DNA from: an uncultured Parvularculaceae bacterium
Lineage (GTDB): Bacteria; Pseudomonadota; Alphaproteobacteria; Caulobacterales; Parvularculaceae
DNA: 64,000 nucleotides
Reading direction: 5' to 3'
NCBI GenBank assembly: GCA_913055785.1
Contig: CAJXLJ010000003.1
Location: 62,001 to 126,000, forward strand
The notes beneath the pieces were generated by a model. That model was given only the letters and a program-made list of their open reading frames with translations. It did not search any database and had not been told where the DNA came from. The position numbers and the translations under genes were made by a program. Below are positions 56,440 through 64,000 of this stretch, one piece after another; the first letter of the stretch is position 1, and every line of letters begins with the position of its first letter.

Positions 56440-58458
56440 ATGGCCCTATCGGTCGACCGAGCCATCCGGAAAGCAAAGCAATGCGTCAAAACCGGCGACG
56501 CCGCCGGGGCGGCGGCGCATTACCAGACCGTTCTTGAACAATTTCCAGACAATGCGCGCGCCCTTTCCGGGCTGAAAGCCCTGCAGCAGGTGTTGCGCGC
56601 CAGGCTCGATGCGGCAAGTGCGGCCCCAGCGGCTGACTTGCGCGCTGTGGCAGAGCTGTCGCGGGAAGGGCGTTACGATGCGGCGCTTGATCTGGCGAGC
56701 GGCCTCATTCAGCGCTTTCCCCGTTCGGTAGAACTCTACAACATTCTCGGCGTCAACTATTCGAAAACCGGCAGGCATGAAGAAGCGTTGGCCAGTTACG
56801 ACCAGGCGCTGGCGATCAGGCCGGACTGCGTTGAAGCGTTGTGGAACCGCGGCGGCGCGCTGAAGGCGCTCGGCGATGAAGAAAAGTGCCTCGCCACTTA
56901 TAACGAGGCGATCCGTCAGGCGCCCGAGAATGCCGAAGCGTTCGCCAATCTCGGTCATGCGCTTTGCCATTTCGGGCGTCATGAAGCGGCGGTTTCAGCT
57001 TATTCTAAAGCCCTCAAATTGCGGCCCGGCCACGCCGTCACGCACTACAATCGCGGCCTCGCTTATAAGGCGCTTGGCCGCGCCGATGAGGCGATCGCTG
57101 CTTTTGAAAACGCGCTCGCCTTGAAATCCGATCTTGCCGAAGCGCTCGACAGTCTCGGCTGCGCGCTGGTTGATGCTGGACGGCCCGAAGAGGCGCTTGA
57201 GAAGCTTCAAAGAGCGGTGGCCCTCAAGCCGGATTTCGCCGGCGCTCACAGCAATCTCGGCAATGTCCTTAAAACACTTGGCCGCCATCAGGACGCCATC
57301 GCCGCATATGAAGAAGCGCTGAAGCACGCGCCCGCGCTCGCCGAAGCCTATAACAATATCGGCGCGGTCTACACCGACCTTGGGTGGAAGGGCGATGCTG
57401 CGGTGAATTTCGAGCGCGCCCTCGCCGTTAAGCCTGAATGCGCCAAGGCGCATCTTTATCTGAGTTCGGTCAGGCGTTATTCCGCCGGCGATCCACAGAT
57501 CGAACAGATGCAGTCGCTGCTGGAAAGCGGGCGCCTTTCGGCGGTTGATCAATCCGGCGTGCATTTCGCGCTTGGCAAGGCGATGGACGATCTTGGCCGC
57601 TACGCCGACGCTTTCGATCATTTCATTGAGGGCAACCGCCTGCGCAAAACGGTGACCGGTTATTCAATCGACAGCGATATCGCGCTTTTCGGCCGCATCA
57701 AGGATTCGCACCTTTCATCGCCGGCGCCTGACCTCAGGAAAGCTGTTGCAAAAGCGGAGCCGGCCCCGTTGTTCATTGTCGGCATGCCGCGCTCAGGCAC
57801 CTCTCTTGTCGAACAGATCCTCGCCAGCCATTCAGCGGTCCATGGCGCGGGCGAGCTTGGAACCCTGTCCCGGGAATTGAAGTCGGCGGGCGGAGTGCGG
57901 CCGGATATGTCCGCCTGCTCATTTGGGCGGATCAGGGAAAATTATCTCGAGCGGCTCGCTGCGTTTGCGCCGGACGCCGCTTACGTCACCGACAAGATGC
58001 CGGTCAATTTTTGCTGGATCGGCGTCATTCGCCGCGCGCTCCCCGAAGCGAAAATCATCTGGGTCGAGCGGGATGCAAGGGCGGTGTGCTGGTCGATATT
58101 CCGGCGCTCGTTCGCGACAAAGGGGAATGGTTACGCCGACGACCTGAATGATCTTACGGCCTTCTACGCGCTTTACAAAGATTTGATGGCGTTCTGGATG
58201 CGTGAGTTCCCGGGCGAAATCTATCATCTGAATTATGAGCGCCTGACCGAACACCAGGAGGAGGAGACGCGAAAGCTTCTTGAATACGCCGGTCTCGAAT
58301 GGGAGGAATCCTGTCTTGAATTCCACAAGACGAGAAGGTCGGTTGCAACCGCCTCCGCGCTGCAGGTCAAAACGCAAATGTATAAGGGCAGCTCTGAGGA
58401 GTGGCGAAATTACGAGCCTTTCCTCAAACCGATGATCGAGGCCCTGTCGGAATTTTAG
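56440..58458 (+). CDS. TPR-containing sulfotransferase, copy A of a tandem pair
   Basis: A 672-residue protein. About ten tetratricopeptide repeats fill residues 5-370 (for example NAEAFANLGHALCHFGRHEAA, FAGAHSNLGNVLKTLGRHQDA), followed by a PAPS sulfotransferase domain: IVGMPRSGTSLVEQILASHS (from about 446) and IIWVERDARAVCWSIFRRSF. TPRs may guide a polypeptide or glycan acceptor. The start at 56440 has a GGGGAAAGG ribosome site. The next gene is highly similar along its length. Confidence 0.87.
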   Translation: MALSVDRAIRKAKQCVKTGDAAGAAAHYQTVLEQFPDNARALSGLKALQQVLRARLDAASAAPAADLRAVAELSREGRYDAALDLASGLIQRFPRSVELYNILGVNYSKTGRHEEALASYDQALAIRPDCVEALWNRGGALKALGDEEKCLATYNEAIRQAPENAEAFANLGHALCHFGRHEAAVSAYSKALKLRPGHAVTHYNRGLAYKALGRADEAIAAFENALALKSDLAEALDSLGCALVDAGRPEEALEKLQRAVALKPDFAGAHSNLGNVLKTLGRHQDAIAAYEEALKHAPALAEAYNNIGAVYTDLGWKGDAAVNFERALAVKPECAKAHLYLSSVRRYSAGDPQIEQMQSLLESGRLSAVDQSGVHFALGKAMDDLGRYADAFDHFIEGNRLRKTVTGYSIDSDIALFGRIKDSHLSSPAPDLRKAVAKAEPAPLFIVGMPRSGTSLVEQILASHSAVHGAGELGTLSRELKSAGGVRPDMSACSFGRIRENYLERLAAFAPDAAYVTDKMPVNFCWIGVIRRALPEAKIIWVERDARAVCWSIFRRSFATKGNGYADDLNDLTAFYALYKDLMAFWMREFPGEIYHLNYERLTEHQEEETRKLLEYAGLEWEESCLEFHKTRRSVATASALQVKTQMYKGSSEEWRNYEPFLKPMIEALSEF

Positions 58459-58583
58459 GCCGGCGGGCCTCCGCGCATTGCATCGCCTTGATGAAGGCTG
58501 ATACGCACGTTACCTTTCCGTAAGCGGCTTTCCTGACAGGTTTGGGAAGCGCCGCCTCATGAAGGTAGAAAAATCTAGCAGCG

Positions 58584-60608
58584 ATGACTCAGTCGGCGGA
58601 CCAGTTGATCCGAAAAGCAAAGCGTTTCGCCAAGGCCGGCGATGCGTCTCAGGCGGCCGCTCTCTATCAGGCGGTCCTTGAGAAATTCCCCAACAACGCC
58701 CGCGCGCAGGCGGGGCTAAGCGCTATGCAGCAGACTTTGCAAGTGAAGTCCGAGGCGGCGAATGCGCCGCCGCCGGCGGAATTGCAAAATCTGGCCGCTC
58801 TTTGCGCCGCAGGCAGATCCGATGTGGCTATTGATCGCGCGCTCGAGCTTGCAAAACGGTTCCCCCGATCGTTTCAGCTCTTCAATTTTCTCGGCGTAAA
58901 CTACGCGAATGGCGACCGGTTTGCTGAGGCGGTGGAGAGCTTCAATCACGCGCTTTCGATCAAGCCGGACTATTTGGAAGCGCTTTGGAATCTTGGCAAT
59001 CTCTATCAGCGTCTTGGCGATGAGGCCAATTGCGTCGCCCTTTGTGAAAGAGCAGTCTCTCTCTCGCCCGACAACGCCGATGCGCTCACCAATCTTGGCA
59101 ATGCGCTTGTTTACTTCGGGCGGGATGAAGAGGCGCTTCCCTCCTATGTGAAGGCGCGCAAGCTTTTGCCCAAAAGCGAGATCACTCATTTTAATTATGC
59201 TCGCGCGCTAATCTTATGCGGCCGCAGCAAAGACGCGATCCCGGTTCTTGAAAAGTCGCTCGCCATCAAGCCAAACTTCGTCGAGGCGCTTGACAGGCTT
59301 GGCTGCGCGCTTGCTGAGGCTGGCCGTCAGGAAGAAGCGGTTGAAGCCTTCTCGAAGGCGGTTGAAATCCGTCCGGATTTCGCCATTGCGCATAACAATC
59401 TCGGCTACTATTTCCAAAAGGCGGGCCGATATGATGAGGCGTTGGCGTCTTGTGTCAAAGCCACGGAATGCGCTCCCGATTTTGCGGAAGCCCACAACAA
59501 TCTCGGCGCCATATACAGGGATCTTGGACTTCGGGAAAAGGCGGCCGAAAGCTTTGAGCGCGCGATAGCGGTGCGGCCGAATTATGTCCGTGCGTATCTT
59601 AATCTGACGACAGTGAAAGACTTCGCTTCCGGTAATCGCGAGGTCGAGTCCATGCAGGCGCTTCTGGCCGGTGAGGCCCTCTCGTCGTTCGAGCGTTCCG
59701 AGCTTCACTTTTCACTCGGCAAAGCGAGGGACGATCTTGGCGACTATGCGCAGGCTTTCGAGCAGTTCGCCCAGGGCAACCGCTTGCGCAAGGAGCGAAC
59801 CGATTATTCTACCGATACGGACAGGGCGCAGTTCGCACGCATCAGGGACGTTTATGGATCAATACCAGAAAGCGGAGAAGCCTTGGATGAAGCTTCAGGG
59901 CCGACGCCGGTGTTCATCGTCGGCATGCCGCGATCCGGCACCTCGCTGGTTGAACAGATTCTCGCCAGTCATTCGCTTGTGCATGGCGGCGGAGAACTTA
60001 GCGCGCTGGAAACGGCGATCATGGCTAACGGGGGGCTAAACCCGGGGCTTTCACCGTCGAATGTTGGCCGGATCGGTCGTGATTACCGCCAAGACCTCGG
60101 CAAACTTGCTGCAGACGCGCGTTACGTCACGGATAAGCTGCCGCTTAATTTCCGCTGGATCGGTTTTATTCGCCGTGCAATCCCCGATGCGAAAATCATC
60201 TGGGTTGAGCGAGATGCGAGGGCTGTGTGCTGGTCTCTGTTCAGGCGCCCTTTCGCCAATATTGGCCACGGATTCGCCGACGATCTGGACGATCTTACGG
60301 CGTTTTACGCGCTTTATAAGGAGTTGATGGCGTTCTGGATGCGTGAATTTCCAGACGACATCTATCGGGTAGATTATGAGCGTCTGACCGAGCGGCAGGA
60401 AGAAGAGACGAAAAACCTTCTTGAGCATATCGGCCTCGGCTGGGAAGATGCTTGTCTTGAGTTTCACAAAACGGAGCGCGCCGTTGCGACAGCGTCATCC
60501 ATACAGGTGAAGCAAAAGATGTATCGGGGCAGCTCGGAGGAATGGCGCAATTACGAAGCGTTCCTGCAGCCGATGATCAAGGCGTTGTCGGAAACTCGTG
60601 AAGCCTAA
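58584..60608 (+). CDS. TPR-containing sulfotransferase, copy B of a tandem pair
   Basis: A 674-residue paralogue of the gene just upstream, with the same order: TPR array (residues about 5-370) and sulfotransferase domain (GMPRSGTSLVEQILASHS from about 447, IIWVERDARAVCWSLFRRPF). The C-terminal 150 residues match copy A almost throughout, including YKGSSEEWRNYE versus YRGSSEEWRNYE. This indicates tandem duplication with divergence mainly in the TPRs, as expected if the copies serve different acceptors. Its stop overlaps the tyrA stop (convergent). Confidence 0.87.
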   Translation: MTQSADQLIRKAKRFAKAGDASQAAALYQAVLEKFPNNARAQAGLSAMQQTLQVKSEAANAPPPAELQNLAALCAAGRSDVAIDRALELAKRFPRSFQLFNFLGVNYANGDRFAEAVESFNHALSIKPDYLEALWNLGNLYQRLGDEANCVALCERAVSLSPDNADALTNLGNALVYFGRDEEALPSYVKARKLLPKSEITHFNYARALILCGRSKDAIPVLEKSLAIKPNFVEALDRLGCALAEAGRQEEAVEAFSKAVEIRPDFAIAHNNLGYYFQKAGRYDEALASCVKATECAPDFAEAHNNLGAIYRDLGLREKAAESFERAIAVRPNYVRAYLNLTTVKDFASGNREVESMQALLAGEALSSFERSELHFSLGKARDDLGDYAQAFEQFAQGNRLRKERTDYSTDTDRAQFARIRDVYGSIPESGEALDEASGPTPVFIVGMPRSGTSLVEQILASHSLVHGGGELSALETAIMANGGLNPGLSPSNVGRIGRDYRQDLGKLAADARYVTDKLPLNFRWIGFIRRAIPDAKIIWVERDARAVCWSLFRRPFANIGHGFADDLDDLTAFYALYKELMAFWMREFPDDIYRVDYERLTERQEEETKNLLEHIGLGWEDACLEFHKTERAVATASSIQVKQKMYRGSSEEWRNYEAFLQPMIKALSETREA

Positions 60609-61543
60609 TGGCCTTCTTCGTTCCGGCCGAAATTCGGCGCGGCGGTTTCCTGACCGGCCTCGACGATGGCGCGACGCAACGCACGGCCGCGGGTGAAGAT
60701 ATCGTGCAGCGTTTGCCCGTCGCCCCAGCGGATCGCCCGTTGCAACACGGCGAGCTCTTCTGAAAACCGGCCCAGGACTTCGAGCACTGCGTCCTTGTTG
60801 TGCAGAAAGACGTCGCGCCACATCACCGGGTCGGAAGCGGCGATGCGGGTGAAGTCCCGGAAACCGCCAGCGGAATATTTGACGACTTCTCCTTGCGCGA
60901 CCGACTCGACGTCATCGGCGGCCCCGACCAGCGTGAAGGCGATCAGGTGCGGCAAGTGACTGGTGACGGCGAGCGCAAGATCGTGATGGGCGGCGTCCAT
61001 CTCCTCCACATGAGCGCCGGCTGCTTCCCAGAGCGCCTTGGCGTTCGTCACCGACGCCTTGTAGGCGTCGTCTTCGCGGGCGAGCGGCGTCACGATGCAC
61101 CAGCGGTCCTTGAAGAGCGTCGCAAAACCGGCTTCCGGCCCGGATTGCTCGGTGCCCGCGACCGGATGACAGGGAACAAAGTGGAGATCGTCGCGCAAAC
61201 TTTTCGCCGCCTCGACAATGGCGCCTTTTACCGATCCGACATCGATGATGAGCGCGCCGGGCGCGGCGTCAGCATTCAGTTGCGCGCAGAGCTCGCCGAT
61301 GGCGCCGACTGGCGTGGCGAGCACAATCAGACTGGCGTTCTGGACGGCGGATTTGAAATCGCCCGCCGCTTCGTCGACGACGCCGATGGCGCGCGCACGT
61401 TCGGCGACGGCGTTCTCCTTGTCATAGCCAACGAACGTCTTTGCGGCGCCCGCCTCGCGCAAGGCGAGGGCGAGGGACGAGCCGATCAGGCCCGGCCCGA
61501 TAATGACGGCGCGTTCGTATGTCGGCTTTGCGCTATCGGTCAT
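60605..61543 (-). CDS. Prephenate/arogenate dehydrogenase
   Basis: A 312-residue TyrA-type dehydrogenase. The NAD(P)-binding loop is IIGPGLIGSSLALAL (about residues 14-28), followed by VLATPVGAI, and PCHPVAGTEQSGPEAGF with the catalytic His. It makes 4-hydroxyphenylpyruvate or tyrosine. It overlaps hisC by 11 bases, and hisC-tyrA pairs are common in alphaproteobacteria because the aminotransferase may serve both pathways. Prephenate or arogenate preference cannot be read from the sequence. Confidence 0.92.
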   Translation of the reverse strand: MTDSAKPTYERAVIIGPGLIGSSLALALREAGAAKTFVGYDKENAVAERARAIGVVDEAAGDFKSAVQNASLIVLATPVGAIGELCAQLNADAAPGALIIDVGSVKGAIVEAAKSLRDDLHFVPCHPVAGTEQSGPEAGFATLFKDRWCIVTPLAREDDAYKASVTNAKALWEAAGAHVEEMDAAHHDLALAVTSHLPHLIAFTLVGAADDVESVAQGEVVKYSAGGFRDFTRIAASDPVMWRDVFLHNKDAVLEVLGRFSEELAVLQRAIRWGDGQTLHDIFTRGRALRRAIVEAGQETAAPNFGRNEEGH

Positions 61544-62630
61544 CGCCGAAACGCTCGCTCAATAGCTCGACCAGCCGACGGTTGGCTTCCTTTGTTCCGA
61601 TCGAGATGCGGAGATAGTCGCCAAGTTTGTAAGGCCCCATCTCGCGCACGATAACGCCTTGCGATTTTAAAAAGGCCTGAACGTCGTCGGCGCTGCGCCC
61701 CGGTTCGGCTGGAAACTTCACCAGAATGAAATTGCCGAAGCTTGGAACATAGTCGAGGCCAAGACGGCCGAACTGCTGGTTCAGCCAGTCGCGTTCTTCG
61801 CGATTGAAGTCGCGGTTGCGGGAGACAAAGTCCTGGTCTTCAAGCGCAGCGACGCCGGCGATCTGCGCAGTCGCAGCGACATTGAACGGCCCGCGGATAC
61901 GGTTCAGAACATCAGCGATCGCCGGCGGGCAATAGCACCAGCCGAGGCGGAGGGCGGCGAGGCCGTAGATTTTCGAAAAAGTGCGCGTCATCACGACATT
62001 GTCGAAATCATCGACCATCGACGCGCCGTTTTCGTAGTCCGGCTCTTCGACGAACTCCGCATAGGCTGCATCGACGACCAGCAATATGTCCTCGCGCAGG
62101 TTTTCGCGCAGCCGCCTGAGTTCTGCGCCCGGAATATAAGTGCCAGTCGGATTGTTCGGATTGGCGACGAACATGACGCGCGTGTTCTCGTCGACTGCTT
62201 CCAGCATGGCGTCGACATCGGTGGTCAGGTTGGTTTCTCTGGCGAAGCGCGGTTCTGCGCCGGCCGATTTCGCCGCCAGCGCGTAAACAAGGAACCCGTG
62301 ATCGCTCATCACGATGTTGTCGCCGGGGCCTGCATAGGCGCGCGTCAGCATCTGCAGGAGCTCGTCCGAGCCCGCGCCGCAGACGATTCGCGCTGGGTCA
62401 TGGCCATAGATCTCGCCGATCTTCTCGCGCAGTTTCGTCGATGCGCCGTCTGGGTAAAGGAAAAGCGCGCCGGCGCCGTCGCGATAGGCGTCCATGGCCT
62501 TGGGGCTGGCGCCGAGCGCGGACTCGTTCGAGGCGAGCTTGTAGACCTTCGCCGCGCCGGGCGCGGATGAACCGCCGGGCACATAAGGTTTGATATCGAG
62601 AATGCCGGGGCGCGGGGTCGGCGTCGCCAT
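61533..62630 (-). CDS. hisC: Histidinol-phosphate aminotransferase
   Basis: A 365-residue class II (fold type I) aminotransferase. PLP-binding Lys lies in TRTFSKIYGLAALRLGW (about residue 223), with the usual NPNNPTG block and DAAYAEFV upstream, and ISIGTKEANRRLVE near the end. It catalyses the histidinol-phosphate step and may also transaminate aromatic acids, as the tyrA coupling suggests. Four bases separate it from the upstream methyltransferase gene. Confidence 0.92.
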   Translation of the reverse strand: MATPTPRPGILDIKPYVPGGSSAPGAAKVYKLASNESALGASPKAMDAYRDGAGALFLYPDGASTKLREKIGEIYGHDPARIVCGAGSDELLQMLTRAYAGPGDNIVMSDHGFLVYALAAKSAGAEPRFARETNLTTDVDAMLEAVDENTRVMFVANPNNPTGTYIPGAELRRLRENLREDILLVVDAAYAEFVEEPDYENGASMVDDFDNVVMTRTFSKIYGLAALRLGWCYCPPAIADVLNRIRGPFNVAATAQIAGVAALEDQDFVSRNRDFNREERDWLNQQFGRLGLDYVPSFGNFILVKFPAEPGRSADDVQAFLKSQGVIVREMGPYKLGDYLRISIGTKEANRRLVELLSERFGDDR

Positions 62631-62634
62631 GATC

Positions 62635-63411
62635 CTAACCTCTTTCTTGCGGACCCCGCGTATAGCCGCTGCGGCCCGCCGGGTTCAAGCGCGCGGGCTG
62701 GGGCGCGGCGAGCGCGGGCTTGGCGACCCGGCCGCGGGCGCTGCGAATGACCCCGACCGGCGCCATCATGTTCTTGGCCGCGTCGACCATCAGAACGCCG
62801 GAAAGCCCGGGCCAGACCCGCGCGCCCGCCCGCTCCCATGCGCGCGCCGCGCGCAGCAGAAACCGCGTGCGCAGCGGCGGAAAATAGAGCGCTGCGCTCC
62901 AACGCTCGGCGCGGAACATCGCGCCTTCGAGCAGCGCATTGAGCTGGCGCTTGAGATAGGGCCGCCCCGCGGCGAAGGGCGTTGAATCGATCATCGACCA
63001 CAAGCCGCGCCGGTGCGAGGCGACGATGATGAGACGCCCGTCATTGGCGAGGACCCGCCAGGCCTCGCGTAACAATCGTTGCGGATCGGGGGATTCCTCA
63101 AGACCGTGGACGATGAGCAGCCGGTCGATCGAGGCGTCGGGAAGCGGCCAGTAATATTCAGCGACGAGGCTCGCGGCGTTCCGACCGTCGGCGGGCCAGC
63201 GGATCACGCCTTGCGCGCCCGGCGACAGGACCAGCCGCCGCGCCGCCTGCGGGTAGAGTTCAAGATAAGGGTTGGCGTACCCGAAACCGGCGATCGCGAG
63301 CCGTTCGCCATCGCCCCAGGCTTCCGCCAACCGGCCGCCGATAAACTCCCGCGTCGCCGCGCCGAGGGCGGTGCGGTAAAACTCATGGAAGTCGAGAATG
63401 TCGGTGCGCAT
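62635..63411 (-). CDS. Class I SAM-dependent methyltransferase
   Basis: A 258-residue protein with a methyltransferase type 11-like core: ERLAIAGFGYANPYLEL (a loosely conserved motif I), IDRLLIVHGLEESPDPQRLLREAWRVLANDGRLIIVA. The C-terminal 30 residues are Pro/Ala/Arg-rich and probably disordered. The motif I glycines are atypical, but the post-motif region is clear. Substrate unknown. Divergent from gloB, and likely the first gene of the methyltransferase-hisC-tyrA transcript. Confidence 0.82.
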   Translation of the reverse strand: MRTDILDFHEFYRTALGAATREFIGGRLAEAWGDGERLAIAGFGYANPYLELYPQAARRLVLSPGAQGVIRWPADGRNAASLVAEYYWPLPDASIDRLLIVHGLEESPDPQRLLREAWRVLANDGRLIIVASHRRGLWSMIDSTPFAAGRPYLKRQLNALLEGAMFRAERWSAALYFPPLRTRFLLRAARAWERAGARVWPGLSGVLMVDAAKNMMAPVGVIRSARGRVAKPALAAPQPARLNPAGRSGYTRGPQERG

Positions 63412-63495
63412 GGGAGTCCCGAAATGTTGTCTTGCGGCGCCTGTCCGTTATGCTCGGGCCCGGCTTCACAGGTCAACGCCGGAAAGGAGCCCGCC

Positions 63496-64000
63496 TTGCC
63501 CCTTGAGATCAGACAATTTCCCTGCCTTTCCGATAATTACGGGTTTTTGATCCGGGACCGGGAGACCGGCGCCGTGGCGACCGTCGATACGCCGGACGCT
63601 GCGGCCATCAACGCCGCGCTTGATGAGGCCGGCTGGCGGCTCACCCACATCCTGAACACCCACCATCATTTCGACCATGCGGGCGGCAATCTTGCGCTGA
63701 AGGCGCAATGGAACTGCGAGATTATCGGGCCCAAGGCGGAAGCTGCGCGCATCCCGGGGATCGACCGGCCGGTCGGCGACGGCGATATCGTCATGCTGGG
63801 GACGTCGAAAGCGGCGGTCTACGATACGCCCGGACATACGGCGGGCCACATCGTCTACCACTTCGCCAGCGACGCCGCCGCCTTTGTGGGCGACACGATT
63901 TTCGCCATGGGGTGCGGGCGTCTCTTCGAGGGAACGCCGGCGGAGATGTGGGCGTCGCTCAGAAAAGTCGCGGGCCTGCCGCCGGAGACGAGGCTCTACT
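63496..64000 (+). CDS. gloB: Hydroxyacylglutathione hydrolase (glyoxalase II), N-terminal part
   Basis: The first 168 residues of a glyoxalase II. The metal motif is NTHHHFDHAGGN, with HxHxDH intact, followed by YDTPGHTAGHI and FVGDTIFAMGCGRLFEG. It hydrolyses S-lactoylglutathione to lactate and glutathione. The start is TTG at 63496: GGAAAGGAG at 63481-63489 is a strong ribosome site six bases before it, and no ATG fits. The gene continues past the window. Confidence 0.93.
   Translation, partial: MPLEIRQFPCLSDNYGFLIRDRETGAVATVDTPDAAAINAALDEAGWRLTHILNTHHHFDHAGGNLALKAQWNCEIIGPKAEAARIPGIDRPVGDGDIVMLGTSKAAVYDTPGHTAGHIVYHFASDAAAFVGDTIFAMGCGRLFEGTPAEMWASLRKVAGLPPETRLY

Overview
The window reads as one contiguous stretch of chromosome from a high-GC alphaproteobacterium. 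The strongest lineage markers are a GcrA cell-cycle regulator, AddAB (not RecBCD) recombination genes, a class I lysyl-tRNA synthetase, an MmcB family protein and a PhaR/PhaA/PhaB storage module. The overall style resembles Caulobacterales or Parvularculales, but I cannot fix the family from sequence alone. No plasmid, phage or insertion sequence is evident. Most genes are tightly packed, with many 4-base stop/start overlaps.

Layout. 1-7.6 kb (minus): tsaE, amgK, murU, addB and addA (cut by the window edge), a coupled operon joining tRNA modification, cell-wall amino sugar recycling and break repair. 7.8-11.5 kb: ferredoxin, MmcB, a metallo-beta-lactamase-fold protein with an altered metal motif, a lipoprotein sugar dehydrogenase and a small membrane protein. 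11.6-14.6 kb: phoR-phoU-phoB without Pst transporter genes. 14.7-18 kb: gcrA, an ABC-2 permease, and Hsp33 coupled to a PPK2 polyphosphate kinase. 18-23 kb: a glycosyltransferase-like protein, a ScfR/RamB-type regulator, an orphan membrane protein and isocitrate lyase, with related TTTAC/GTAAA half-sites on both sides of the orphan. 23-30.7 kb: mostly exported proteins (GDPD lipoprotein, PEP-CTERM-like protein, Sel1-like protein, a secreted unknown coupled to an M23 lipoprotein), a DUF899 protein, YidD, a slipin, and a candidate structured small RNA at 26.0-26.2 kb.

30.7-31.7 kb is a long non-coding gap with two abutting, apparently degenerate tRNA genes. 31.7-38.7 kb: a DUF6265-like protein, an ATP-grasp protein, thrS and a coupled polysaccharide cluster (O-antigen ligase-like protein plus two GT2 enzymes). 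39-43.7 kb: a c-di-GMP protein with a dead GGDEF and apparently intact EAL domain, then phaR divergent from phaA-phaB. 43.8-49 kb: two unknown exported proteins, MarC, a GT4 glycosyltransferase and class I LysRS. 49-60.6 kb: the prkA-yeaH-spoVR stress module enclosed by three TPR-sulfotransferase genes, two of them a tandem duplication. 60.6-64 kb: tyrA-hisC, a methyltransferase and the start of a glyoxalase II gene.

The main themes are nutrient and stress response (Pho, polyphosphate, PHB, glyoxylate shunt, PrkA/SpoVR) and envelope or polysaccharide biology. The most promising unexplained items are the three-hairpin RNA near 26.1 kb, the leader with internal terminator before prkA, the orphan gene between the regulator and isocitrate lyase, and the TPR-sulfotransferases around prkA-yeaH-spoVR.
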